NCBI GenBank assembly: GCA_022425325.1
Contig: JAKMFW010000011.1
Span: 1 to 39,458 of the forward strand
Reading direction: 5' to 3'
Source of the DNA: Acidimicrobiales bacterium
GTDB taxonomy: Bacteria > Actinomycetota > Acidimicrobiia > Acidimicrobiales > Aldehydirespiratoraceae
Length of the DNA stretch: 39,458 nucleotides
Shown one piece after another: positions 32,377 through 39,458 of this stretch (position 1 is its first letter; every line of letters begins with the position of its first letter). The notes under the pieces were generated by a model that saw only the letters and a list, made by a program, of their open reading frames with translations, was not told the DNA's origin and searched no databases. Made by a program: the position numbers and the translations under genes.

Positions 32377-33996
32377 ATGCCGAATTTCGCCAGTATCTGG
32401 GAAGGGGTCGCCGACGCCGTGCCCGACGCGGTCGCTGCTGCGCACGGCCTCGACTCGCACTCCTGGAGGGATTTCGAGGATCGCAGCGCCCGAGTCGCCG
32501 CCGCAATCGATGCCGCCGGGATCGGCCACGACGACAAGGTCGGGCTCTACCTCTACAACGGGTTCGAATACGAAGAGGCACAATTCGCCGCGTTCAAACA
32601 GCGCGCCGTGCCGTGCAACGTCAACTATCGCTACCTGGCCGACGAACTGGCGTATCTGCTCACCAACGCCGATGCGAAGGCGCTCTTCTTCGACGTCACG
32701 CTCGCCGACCGTGTGGCGGAGGTCCGCGACCGCTGCCCTGATCTCCAGTTGATGATCCAGGTCGGGGGCGGCGAACTGCTCGACGGCGCTGTCCACTACG
32801 ACGATCTCCTTGCGAACCACGAGCCGGCACCCCGAATCGAGCGGTCCGGTGATGACCTCTGGTTCCTGTACACCGGCGGCACGACTGGCAATCCCAAAGC
32901 CGTCATGTGGCCCCACGCCGAGCTCCAGAAGAGCGCAGAGGCGTTCTATCGCCCGCTCGGCCAGCCGGTTCCCACCACGGTCGAGGCCGCCGTCGCCGCC
33001 GCCGTCGAACTCCACGACCGCAACCGCACCACGCGGGTACTCGCCGGGGCGCCGCTGATGCACGGCACGTCGGGCATCGTGTCGCTGCAGGTCCTGATGA
33101 CCGGTGGTGCTGTGGCCACCCTTCCGAGCCGTTCGTTCGACGCGACGGAACTGTGGGAGGTCGTCGCCCACCACCGACTGACCATGCTGGCGATCGTCGG
33201 CGAGGCATTCTCCCGTCCGATGTTGGAGGAACTCGATCGGGCGAAAGCGGCGGGGCAACCCCACGACCTCTCCAGCTTGTTCCAGATCATGTCCTCGGGT
33301 GTCATGTGGTCGAAGGAGTCCAAGACGCGATTCCTGGAGCACAAGAAGCTCACCTTGCTCGACACGCTCGGCTCCTCGGAGAGCCCGGGGCAGGGAAGTC
33401 AGCTCACCAAAGGCGACGCCGACCAAGCCAAGACCGCCACGTTCGAACTCGGCGACACCACCGTCGTGATCACCGATGACGGTCGCATCGTCGAACCCGG
33501 GTCGGGGGAGCGGGGCCGCCTCGCCAACCGTGGCGTCGTGCCGCTCGGCTACTTCAAAGACGAGAAGAAGACCGCCGAGACCTTCCCGACGATCAACGGT
33601 GTGCGCTACTCGATTCCCGGTGATTACGCGACGGTCGAAACCGACGGCACGATCACGTTGCTCGGCCGCGGTTCGGTCAGCATCAACTCCGGCGGCGAGA
33701 AGATCTATCCGGAGGAGGTCGAGGAGGCGCTGAAGTCACACCCCGACGTCATCGATTGCAATGTCGTCGGTCTGCCCGATGAACGCTGGGGGCAGACCGT
33801 CAACGCCGTGCTCAGCCTCGAAGCCGGCGCCGAGATCAGCGACGACGACCTCATCGCTCACGCCCGAACCCGCATTGCGGCCTACAAGACGCCGAAGCGC
33901 ATCCTGCGGGTCGAGAGCGTCCTTCGCGGCCCGAACGGCAAGGCCGACTACACCTGGGCCAAGAAGACCGCCGAGGAGATCACCGGCATCTCCTGA
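32377..33996 (+). CDS. acyl-CoA synthetase (AMP-forming, FadD-like)
   Basis: ANL-superfamily ligase of 539 aa that activates a carboxylic acid as acyl-AMP and then acyl-CoA. AMP-binding P-loop YTGGTTGNPKAVMW (about 165-178), DTLGSSESPGQ as the A5 region, GDYATVETDGTITLLGRGSVSINSGGEKIYPEEVE as A7-A8 hinge, and NGKADYTWAK with the catalytic Lys of A10. Substrate chain not predictable. Close to MaoC- and CitE-like genes, so a CoA-ester pathway is plausible. Confidence 0.9.
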   Translation: MPNFASIWEGVADAVPDAVAAAHGLDSHSWRDFEDRSARVAAAIDAAGIGHDDKVGLYLYNGFEYEEAQFAAFKQRAVPCNVNYRYLADELAYLLTNADAKALFFDVTLADRVAEVRDRCPDLQLMIQVGGGELLDGAVHYDDLLANHEPAPRIERSGDDLWFLYTGGTTGNPKAVMWPHAELQKSAEAFYRPLGQPVPTTVEAAVAAAVELHDRNRTTRVLAGAPLMHGTSGIVSLQVLMTGGAVATLPSRSFDATELWEVVAHHRLTMLAIVGEAFSRPMLEELDRAKAAGQPHDLSSLFQIMSSGVMWSKESKTRFLEHKKLTLLDTLGSSESPGQGSQLTKGDADQAKTATFELGDTTVVITDDGRIVEPGSGERGRLANRGVVPLGYFKDEKKTAETFPTINGVRYSIPGDYATVETDGTITLLGRGSVSINSGGEKIYPEEVEEALKSHPDVIDCNVVGLPDERWGQTVNAVLSLEAGAEISDDDLIAHARTRIAAYKTPKRILRVESVLRGPNGKADYTWAKKTAEEITGIS

Positions 33997-33999
33997 GGC

Positions 34000-34051
34000 T
34001 CACAATTCGAGCAGTGCCTGCTCGTTTCACAACTCGAGCAGTGCCTGCTCG
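34000..34051. repeat. tandem duplication with two hairpins at the 3' end of mtr
   Basis: Two 25-nt copies (34000-34024 and 34027-34051), period 27, differ by one base. Each contains the hairpin CGAGCAGTGCCTGCTCG (6-bp stem). The second copy encodes the last seven codons and stop of mtr; the first is an extra copy between two convergent genes. It could act as a doubled bidirectional terminator, though it lacks a U-tract. Confidence 0.7.
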
Positions 34052-35382
34052 ATGACCTCGGGCAGCGCCGGGTGGATGTAGTACTGCCCACGGCTCATCT
34101 CATCGACCGTGCGCCCGAACACCATGCCCTGAATCAGCTGCTGGATCAGGGTCGACGCCTGTGGGCCGCAGATGTGGGCCCCGAGCAGTGTGCGGGTGCG
34201 GGTATCCATCACCAGCTTCACGATGCTCGTGGTGTCCTCCATCGCCCAGCCGTACGCAGCGGAGCCGTAGTGCTGGACATGGGCCGTGTAGCTGATGCCT
34301 GCCTCGCGGGCCTGCCGCTCGGTCATGCCGACCGAGGCCACCTGTGGGTGCCCGAAGACGGCGTGAGGAATGAGCTCGTGGTTGACCTCGATCATCGCAT
34401 CAGGGTTCGACAGATTGTGGGCGACGACTCGTGCCTCGTGATTGGCCACGTGCTTGAGCTGCACCGGATTCGTGACATCACCAAGGGCGAAGACGCCGTC
34501 GACGGAGGTGCGGAGATGGGTGTCCGTCACGACATAACCGGCGTCGTCCATCGCATAACCGTGCTCGGCGAGTCGGAGCTGATCGGCGTTCGGGACCCGT
34601 CCCGTCGCAACGAGAACGGCATCGACCCGAAGTTCTTCTCCGTCGGGCAACAGTTCGAGCACGATGTCGTCGCCGTCGGTGCGAGCCGAGGCCACGTCGG
34701 TCATGAATTGGGTGTCGAACTTCTGTCGGTACGCCTCGGTGAAGGCAGCAGAAATCGCCTCGTCCTCGTTGCGGAGCATGGCATCGCTTCGAACGATGAA
34801 GGTGACCTCCGAACCGAGCAGGCCGAACACATTGCCGAGCTCGGTGGCGATGTAGCCGCCACCGAGTACGGCGAGTCGTTTCGGCAACTCGTCGACTCGC
34901 ATGATTGTGTCGGAGGTGTGGTAGCCGACCTCGTCGAGCCCCGGGATCGGCGGAATGAAGGCTCGTGCGCCTGCCGCGATCACGATCTGCTCGGCCGTGA
35001 TGATGTCGTCGCCGACCTGGATCTCCTTGGGGCCGACGAAGGCCGCCGAGTCCTGGTAGACGGTGACATTGTCGAGGCCCTTGCGGTAGTCCTCACCGGC
35101 AGCGGCGATTGGATCGATACGGTCGAAGATGCGGTCGCGGATGGCCGTCCAGTCGGCCCCATCGAAGGTGGTGCGCACACCCAGCCGCGGGCCGGTGTGG
35201 GCGGCGAGTTCGGCGATCTCGGCGGCGTACACGAGCATCTTCGACGGGATGCATCCCACGTTCATACAGGTGCCGCCGAAAAGGCCTCGCTCGACCATGG
35301 CGATATCGAGGTCGTCGTGCTCCGGGCCGATGATCGAGTTCCCGGATCCCGCGCCGATGATGACGAGGTCGTGCGTGCGCAT
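34027..35382 (-). CDS. mtr: mycothione reductase
   Basis: Flavoprotein disulfide reductase of 451 aa that reduces mycothiol disulfide with NADPH. FAD motif VIIGAGSGN, redox pair Cys39/Cys44 in GGTCMNVGCIPSKM, NAD(P) motif LAVLGGGYIATELGNVFG, ALGDVTNPVQLKHVAN, and the C-terminal His-Glu pair in HPALPEVIEQALLEL. The short SGNSII N-terminus and overall length match Mtr rather than dihydrolipoamide dehydrogenase. Mycothiol is specific to actinobacteria, so this also supports taxonomy. TAGCCT box 6 nt upstream of the ATG. Confidence 0.88.
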   Translation of the reverse strand: MRTHDLVIIGAGSGNSIIGPEHDDLDIAMVERGLFGGTCMNVGCIPSKMLVYAAEIAELAAHTGPRLGVRTTFDGADWTAIRDRIFDRIDPIAAAGEDYRKGLDNVTVYQDSAAFVGPKEIQVGDDIITAEQIVIAAGARAFIPPIPGLDEVGYHTSDTIMRVDELPKRLAVLGGGYIATELGNVFGLLGSEVTFIVRSDAMLRNEDEAISAAFTEAYRQKFDTQFMTDVASARTDGDDIVLELLPDGEELRVDAVLVATGRVPNADQLRLAEHGYAMDDAGYVVTDTHLRTSVDGVFALGDVTNPVQLKHVANHEARVVAHNLSNPDAMIEVNHELIPHAVFGHPQVASVGMTERQAREAGISYTAHVQHYGSAAYGWAMEDTTSIVKLVMDTRTRTLLGAHICGPQASTLIQQLIQGMVFGRTVDEMSRGQYYIHPALPEVIEQALLEL

Positions 35383-35388
35383 GGGCGC

Positions 35389-35394
35389 AGGCTA
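35389..35394 (-). promoter_or_regulatory. leaderless -10 box (TAGCCT) of mtr
   Basis: Minus-strand TAGCCT, 6 nt before the ATG at 35382. Confidence 0.5.
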
Positions 35395-35486
35395 GGCCGA
35401 CCGATACGGAGCGACGAACATCAGTCCGATGGAGACGGCCCGCTCCCCGCAGTCGGCGCGGGCGTCGGCGTGTGGATGAGCGAGGC

Positions 35487-35492
35487 TAGGGT
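35487..35492 (+). promoter_or_regulatory. leaderless -10 box (TAGGGT)
   Basis: TAGGGT, 6 nt before the ATG at 35499. Confidence 0.55.
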
Positions 35493-35498
35493 CCGGTC

Positions 35499-35975
35499 AT
35501 GACCGATCGCCCCGTCTCTGGCAAGTGGTTCGAGGAGTTGACCGAGGGCCTCGTCATGCAGCACGTCATCCGTCGCACGATCACCGAAGCCGACAACATT
35601 GGCTTCACCACGATGACGATGAACCCGGCGTGGCTGCATCTCGACGCTGACTACGCCGCCAACGAGACCGAGTTCGGGAAACCGCTTGTGAACTCGCTGC
35701 TGACGCTCAGCCTGGCGGTCGGCATTTCCGTCCACGAGACGACCCTCGGCACCACCGTGGCCAATCTGGGTTTCGAGGAGAGCGTCTTCCCGGCGCCGGT
35801 CTTCCACGGTGACACCATTCGCGTCGAGACCGAGGTCCTGAAGCGTCGGGCGTCGTCGTCTCGGCCAAACCAGGGCGTGGTCACGTTCGAGCACCGGGTG
35901 TTCAACCAGGACGACGTCCTCGTGTGTCGCACCGTGCGAAACGCACTCATGCTGTGTCACCCTGGCGGCGGCTGA
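35499..35975 (+). CDS. MaoC-family dehydratase (hot-dog fold)
   Basis: Enoyl-CoA hydratase-type protein of 158 aa. The catalytic Asp and His are seen in [26 protein letters not shown], followed by [18 protein letters not shown] and [21 protein letters not shown]. It hydrates or dehydrates a short acyl-CoA. It ends exactly where the convergent CitE-like gene ends; MaoC and CitE/malyl-CoA lyase genes often pair in mesaconyl-/methylmalyl-CoA metabolism, so a C4-C5 substrate is a reasonable guess only. Confidence 0.87.
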   Translation: MTDRPVSGKWFEELTEGLVMQHVIRRTITEADNIGFTTMTMNPAWLHLDADYAANETEFGKPLVNSLLTLSLAVGISVHETTLGTTVANLGFEESVFPAPVFHGDTIRVETEVLKRRASSSRPNQGVVTFEHRVFNQDDVLVCRTVRNALMLCHPGGG

Positions 35976-36815
35976 TCAGTCGTCGGCCTGGGCGAGCACG
36001 CGGCGCGCCTGCCGAGCGACCGGCTCGTCGACCATCTGACCTTCGAGCGCAACCGACGCCACACCCTGTGCTTTGGCGTCGTCGTACGCCTCGAGGAGTC
36101 GGCGAGCCCGGTCGATCTCTTCACTCGACGGGAGGAAGGCCTCGTTGGCGATCGCGACTTGCGATGGGTGAATGCAGAGCTTTCCGCCGTAACCCATCGC
36201 ACGCGCCTGAAGGCACTCACGACGGCAACGATCATCGTCGGTGAAGTCGGCGACGATCTGGTCGATCACCGTAACGTCAGCGAGACGGCCCGCGAGGGCA
36301 ACCTGGGCCCGGGCATAGGCGACCTCGTCGTTGGAGGCTGTTCGCACCCCGCCCAGATCGGCGATGAAGTCCTCGGCGCCGAAGTAGGCGGCGCTGACCA
36401 TGTCGTGGGCGAGAAGGGGCCGGGCGTCTGCGACGCCGAGGGCGGTCTCGACCCCACCGATGACCGGCATGTCAAGGCCGCGGTCGGTCAGCCGCGCAGC
36501 GAGCGAGTCGAGGCTGGCGATGGTCTCGATCTTGGGCACCACGATGCCGGCCAGCCCTTCGGTCGGAAGGCTGTCGAGATCATCGTCGTGCCACGGCGTC
36601 GTGTCGTCGTTGACCCGAACCAGGATCGGGAGCTGCCCGGCCAGGTCGGCGACCGCCGAGCGCATCTCGACACGACCGGTGTCCTTGGCATCGTGTGGGG
36701 TGGCGTCCTCCAGGTCGATGACGATTGCGTCGGCGCCGGTGCGCGGCATCTTGCGCAGAAGGTCGGGACGGACAGCCGGGGCGAAGAGCAATGAGCGGAG
36801 ACGACGAGGCAGCAC
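35976..36815 (-). CDS. HpcH/HpaI aldolase - CitE-like CoA-ester lyase
   Basis: TIM-barrel lyase of 279 aa: RRLRSLLFAPAVRPDLLRKMPRTGADAIVIDLEDATP, IVVPKIETIASLDS, VIGGVETALGVADA (metal-binding Glu), YFGAEDFIADLGG (metal-binding Asp), KLCIHPSQVAIANEAF. Members cleave citryl-, malyl- or methylmalyl-CoA or hydrolyse malyl-CoA. GTG start at 36815 is 6 nt from a TAGGGT box. Abuts the MaoC gene tail-to-tail with no base between. Confidence 0.88.
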   Translation of the reverse strand: MLPRRLRSLLFAPAVRPDLLRKMPRTGADAIVIDLEDATPHDAKDTGRVEMRSAVADLAGQLPILVRVNDDTTPWHDDDLDSLPTEGLAGIVVPKIETIASLDSLAARLTDRGLDMPVIGGVETALGVADARPLLAHDMVSAAYFGAEDFIADLGGVRTASNDEVAYARAQVALAGRLADVTVIDQIVADFTDDDRCRRECLQARAMGYGGKLCIHPSQVAIANEAFLPSSEEIDRARRLLEAYDDAKAQGVASVALEGQMVDEPVARQARRVLAQADD

Positions 36816-36821
36816 GCTGGC

Positions 36822-36827
36822 ACCCTA
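36822..36827 (-). promoter_or_regulatory. leaderless -10 box (TAGGGT)
   Basis: Minus-strand TAGGGT, 6 nt before the GTG at 36815. Confidence 0.55.
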
Positions 36828-36875
36828 CGCGCCGATCTGGCAGCGTGACGTCATGTCCTATGGGGGAGTGGAACG

Positions 36876-37325
36876 ATGAAACAGCAGGGTGTGAACCGAG
36901 TCGTGATGGCGGTTCGTGATCTCGAGGCCGGGCGGGCGTTCTACGAGGAGCTGCTCGGCTGCACCTTCCACTCGGCCAATGACGAGGAGGCGAGCGCGTT
37001 CGGCGTGCAGGTCCTGATGTCGTGGGACGGCGGCATCGAACTCGTCGCCCCGATCGAGGGAGCGGGAAGTCATGTCGACGCCATCCTCGACACCAAGGGC
37101 GAAGGCCTCATCGGCGTGGTGTGGGCCGTTGCCGATGCCGACCGAGCCAAGGAAGCGGCCGAGCGACTCGGCGTCCCCAGCTTCTTCACGCTGGACTACG
37201 ACCAAGACCAGATCGACGCCAACCTGCAGGGTCGGTTCACGAAGTACTACCAGCACTTCCTCATGCCCTCGGGGCCGCTCGGCGACGCCCAGGTGCTCGT
37301 CGGCGAGTTCGAGACGCCCGACTGA
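36876..37325 (+). CDS. VOC-family (glyoxalase/dioxygenase fold) protein
   Basis: Protein of 149 aa with one vicinal-oxygen-chelate domain: VNRVVMAVRDLEAGRAFYEELLGCTFH opens the first beta-alpha-beta unit, VVWAVADADRAKEAAERLGVP the second, and LGDAQVLVGEFE ends it. The usual metal-binding His at the start of strand 1 is Arg/Val here (NRVVMAV), so metal binding is uncertain. GGGGAG lies before the ATG. Convergent with the LLM oxidoreductase gene (3 nt gap). Reaction unknown. Confidence 0.8.
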   Translation: MKQQGVNRVVMAVRDLEAGRAFYEELLGCTFHSANDEEASAFGVQVLMSWDGGIELVAPIEGAGSHVDAILDTKGEGLIGVVWAVADADRAKEAAERLGVPSFFTLDYDQDQIDANLQGRFTKYYQHFLMPSGPLGDAQVLVGEFETPD

Positions 37326-37328
37326 GCG

Positions 37329-38534
37329 TCAGATCGAGATCGCGAACTCCGGCGGGGTGGCCTGATCGACGATCGAGTCGACCGGGTTGTTGAACGTCGG
37401 GAAGCGGCGCTGGGCCTGCCGGCGATACTTCGTGGTTGAATGCTCCGGATCGGTATCGAACTCGGGGATCACCTGCTGGCCGAAGACCTCGATCAGCTCC
37501 AGCACCTGCTCGTGCGCGAAGCCTTCGTCGGGGGTGCCGAACGTGACCTGGGTGCAGCCGACCTCCTGGTAGGCCTGCAACTGCTCGCAGACTTCCTCGG
37601 GGTTTCCGCACAGCATGTAGCCCTCGGCGATCGCCCAGTCGAGGGTGGCGTCGTCGAGCTCGGCGTGTGCCCGGGCGTTCGGCCACACGATGGCGTCGGG
37701 GCTCTGCGGCATGGAGTCGTGGTAGAGGTTCACCATCGTCACCCGGTAGCCGCGAAGGTTGCGTTTCGCCATGGCCCGCGCCTCCTCGCGGTCCTCGAGG
37801 CAGATCACGGCGTTGGTCATCATCACGTTGTGGTTCTGGAACTGGCCGACGGGGTCGGTGACGTTCTCGGCCGCCTCGAGATAGGCGTCGACCCGGCCCT
37901 TCAAGTTGTGGATCGGTTCGAAGTTGAAGGCGATCGCCCCGAGGCCCATGGCGCCGGCCTTCGCGTAGGTGGCGGGATTGCCGCACGCCACCCACATCGG
38001 GGGATGGCCCTCGCCGTAGGGCTTCGGGAGGATGTTGTGAGGCGTTGGCACCGAGAACGCCTCACCATGGTGCTCGTAATCCTTCTGCTCCCACATGCGC
38101 GGGATCTCGCGGATGACCTCGTCCCACATGGCCTTGGTCTCGGTGAGTTCGGTGCCGTTGAACGTCCGGACCTCGTGGCTGCCGGCACCCCGACCGGTGC
38201 CGAACTCGAACCGGCCCTCGGAAAGGTGGTCCATCATCGCTGCTCGTTCAGCGATGCGAACCGGATGGTCCTTGCTCGTCGGGAACGAGGTGATGGCCGA
38301 GCCGACGTGGATCTGGTCGGTGCGTCCGGCGACGTACCCCATCACCGGATACGGCGCGGACATGTGGCTGTATTCCGTGAGTCCGTGGTGCTCGCCGAAC
38401 CAGGCGTACTTCCAGTTGTGGCGATCACCGAGCACGGCGTACTCGGCCTCGCGCATGAGCATCAGATGCTCAGAATCGGGATCGTGTGCTGCTGGTCCCG
38501 GCAGGTACCCGTTAAAGAACAGCCCGAACTCCAT
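37329..38534 (-). CDS. LLM-class flavin-dependent oxidoreductase
   Basis: Luciferase-like monooxygenase of 401 aa. It begins MEFGLFFNGYLPGP and continues with WKYAWFGEHHGLTEYSHMSAPYPVMGYVAGRT, IHVGSAITSFPTSKDHPVRIAERAAMMDHLSEGRFEFGTGRGA (family core) and GNPEEVCEQLQAYQEVGCTQVTFG. It uses FMNH2 or F420 from a reductase to oxidise an unknown substrate. The ATG at 38534 has GAGGGGG 6 nt before it; the 35-codon upstream extension is low-complexity and excluded. A TAGCGT box near 38567-38572 could drive it. Confidence 0.88.
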   Translation of the reverse strand: MEFGLFFNGYLPGPAAHDPDSEHLMLMREAEYAVLGDRHNWKYAWFGEHHGLTEYSHMSAPYPVMGYVAGRTDQIHVGSAITSFPTSKDHPVRIAERAAMMDHLSEGRFEFGTGRGAGSHEVRTFNGTELTETKAMWDEVIREIPRMWEQKDYEHHGEAFSVPTPHNILPKPYGEGHPPMWVACGNPATYAKAGAMGLGAIAFNFEPIHNLKGRVDAYLEAAENVTDPVGQFQNHNVMMTNAVICLEDREEARAMAKRNLRGYRVTMVNLYHDSMPQSPDAIVWPNARAHAELDDATLDWAIAEGYMLCGNPEEVCEQLQAYQEVGCTQVTFGTPDEGFAHEQVLELIEVFGQQVIPEFDTDPEHSTTKYRRQAQRRFPTFNNPVDSIVDQATPPEFAISI

Positions 38535-38642
38535 GTCGCCCCCTCGGCATCGTCTCGGCGGGACAGACGCTACGGGGGCGGCGGCGAGCGAGCAAGAACT
38601 CGACGGTTCCGTCAGCCGGGCGCAGGGCTGGCGTCCCACCGG

Positions 38643-39458
38643 CTACACCGTTGCCAGGAGCGCAATCATGCCGAGGCCGTTGATCAGGGCGTGGGTGATG
38701 ATCGAGGCACCGATGCGTCCGGTGAGCAGTCGTCCCATGCCGAGCGCGATGCCAAGGGTGAACAGCACGGGGAACCGACTCGGTTCGAAGTGGGCCGCAG
38801 CGAATGCGGCGGAGGTGATGAGCAACACCCACCATTCCGACATTCCCCGCTTCAGCAGGGCGCTCCACCACAGGCCCCGGTACACGAGTTCCTCGATCAC
38901 CGGGACGGCGGTGGCGGCGAACACGGCGACGAAGACGATCCAGATCGTGAGGCCCGATTCGTCCGCATCACCGAGGAGCCCGTCCGACCCCTCTGACGAA
39001 TCGTCGAGTCCTTCGTCTGCGGCGTCTTCGAGGAGTTCCGCAACGCTCGCTGTCGGCGTCTCCGCGCCCAGTTCGTTCATGGCGGCGACAACACCGGCGA
39101 CGGCGAGAAAGCCGCCGACCACCAGCACGGGCCCGATCAGCCAGTCGATCTTCCGAACGGCCATCCCGTAGTCGCGGTCGATTCCGGTGCCCTTGCGCCT
39201 CGCGACCAACCACACAAAACCGCCCTGAGCGATCTGCGGGCCGGCGACGAGGAGTGGGAGCCACGGCGAGTTCAGGGCCGCGTCGGGAGCGACCAGTGCC
39301 ATGATCCCGACCAGCACGATCGACGCCACGACGAAGACACCGAAACTGGCGAACGCGTCGCCGAGTCCCCATCGGGCGGACGGCGGGAACGGGATCAGTG
39401 GTGGCCGACCCTGGTCCTTCCACTCGCTCGCACCCCCGGACGGATCCGGTGGTGGAGG
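38643..39458 (-). CDS. CPBP-family intramembrane metalloprotease, 5' end cut by the window
   Basis: Partial gene: the frame stays open to the last base, so 271 codons are visible and the start lies beyond 39458. The first visible residues are Pro-rich (PPPPDPSGGASEW), then RWGLGDAFASFGVFVVASIV begins the membrane part. About seven hydrophobic segments are seen, with an acidic loop (ELLEDAADEGLDDSSEGSDG) between the third and fourth. The CPBP motifs are present: EELVYRG (Glu-Glu and Arg), FAAAHF (His) and NGLGM near the end. Members are membrane-embedded proteases related to CAAX protease; the substrate is unknown. A GTG at 39329 would start inside a membrane helix and is unlikely. Confidence 0.88.
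   Translation of the reverse strand, partial: PPPPDPSGGASEWKDQGRPPLIPFPPSARWGLGDAFASFGVFVVASIVLVGIMALVAPDAALNSPWLPLLVAGPQIAQGGFVWLVARRKGTGIDRDYGMAVRKIDWLIGPVLVVGGFLAVAGVVAAMNELGAETPTASVAELLEDAADEGLDDSSEGSDGLLGDADESGLTIWIVFVAVFAATAVPVIEELVYRGLWWSALLKRGMSEWWVLLITSAAFAAAHFEPSRFPVLFTLGIALGMGRLLTGRIGASIITHALINGLGMIALLATV

Overview
This is a GC-rich (roughly 65%) chromosomal window with dense, short-spaced genes. No rRNA, tRNA, insertion sequence, prophage or CRISPR array was seen. Gene content points to an actinobacterium, most likely of the Acidimicrobiia (Ilumatobacter-like; inferred, not proven). The supporting marks are a mycothione reductase, a pgsA-gcvH-garA-ftsR-DUF151-merR block that matches the mycobacterial Rv1822-Rv1830 neighbourhood, and many apparently leaderless genes in which a TANNNT -10 box lies only 6-8 nt before the start codon.

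Layout. 1-7010: a lipoprotein trypsin-like protease, a PLP-dependent decarboxylase, a divergent pair (DauA-like FAD oxidoreductase / HD-domain putative diiron oxygenase) and three short-chain dehydrogenases. 7031-9972: a rubrerythrin / Fe-S (HdrD-GlpC-like) / DUF3501 operon divergent from a PerR-like Fur regulator, with overlapping inverted repeats on the rubrerythrin -35 box. 10027-11064: selD, which carries an in-frame UGA (selenocysteine) and a SECIS-like hairpin, so a standard gene caller would shorten it. 11152-12228: a nitronate monooxygenase-like enzyme. 12237-18674: a cobalamin riboswitch followed by btuF-btuC-btuD-cobO-cobU-cobT-cobS-cobC, a corrinoid uptake and salvage operon. 18659-24979: an unknown protein, a tRNA-dihydrouridine synthase, an unusual Maf/PLP-decarboxylase fusion, a membrane protein whose best start is an ATC codon, a SRAP (YedK/HMCES) protein and a HIT protein. 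25003-29412: the conserved pgsA-like/gcvH/garA/ftsR/hpt/DUF151/merR cluster and a small nuclease-fold-like protein. 29471-39458: aroC, glpD, an acyl-CoA ligase, mycothione reductase, a MaoC/CitE-like convergent pair, a VOC protein, an LLM flavin oxidoreductase and a CPBP membrane protease cut by the window end.

How it fits together: the organism appears to import and remodel corrinoids under B12 feedback, to make selenoproteins, to use mycothiol for thiol redox and to have a peroxide-type response (PerR-rubrerythrin). The most notable items are the selenocysteine SelD, the Maf-decarboxylase fusion, the ATC start predicted from leaderless promoter spacing, and the overlapping-dyad operators at the rubrerythrin and second merR promoters. 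No intergenic stretch exceeds 300 bases; the longest, 12229-12446, is the riboswitch leader.
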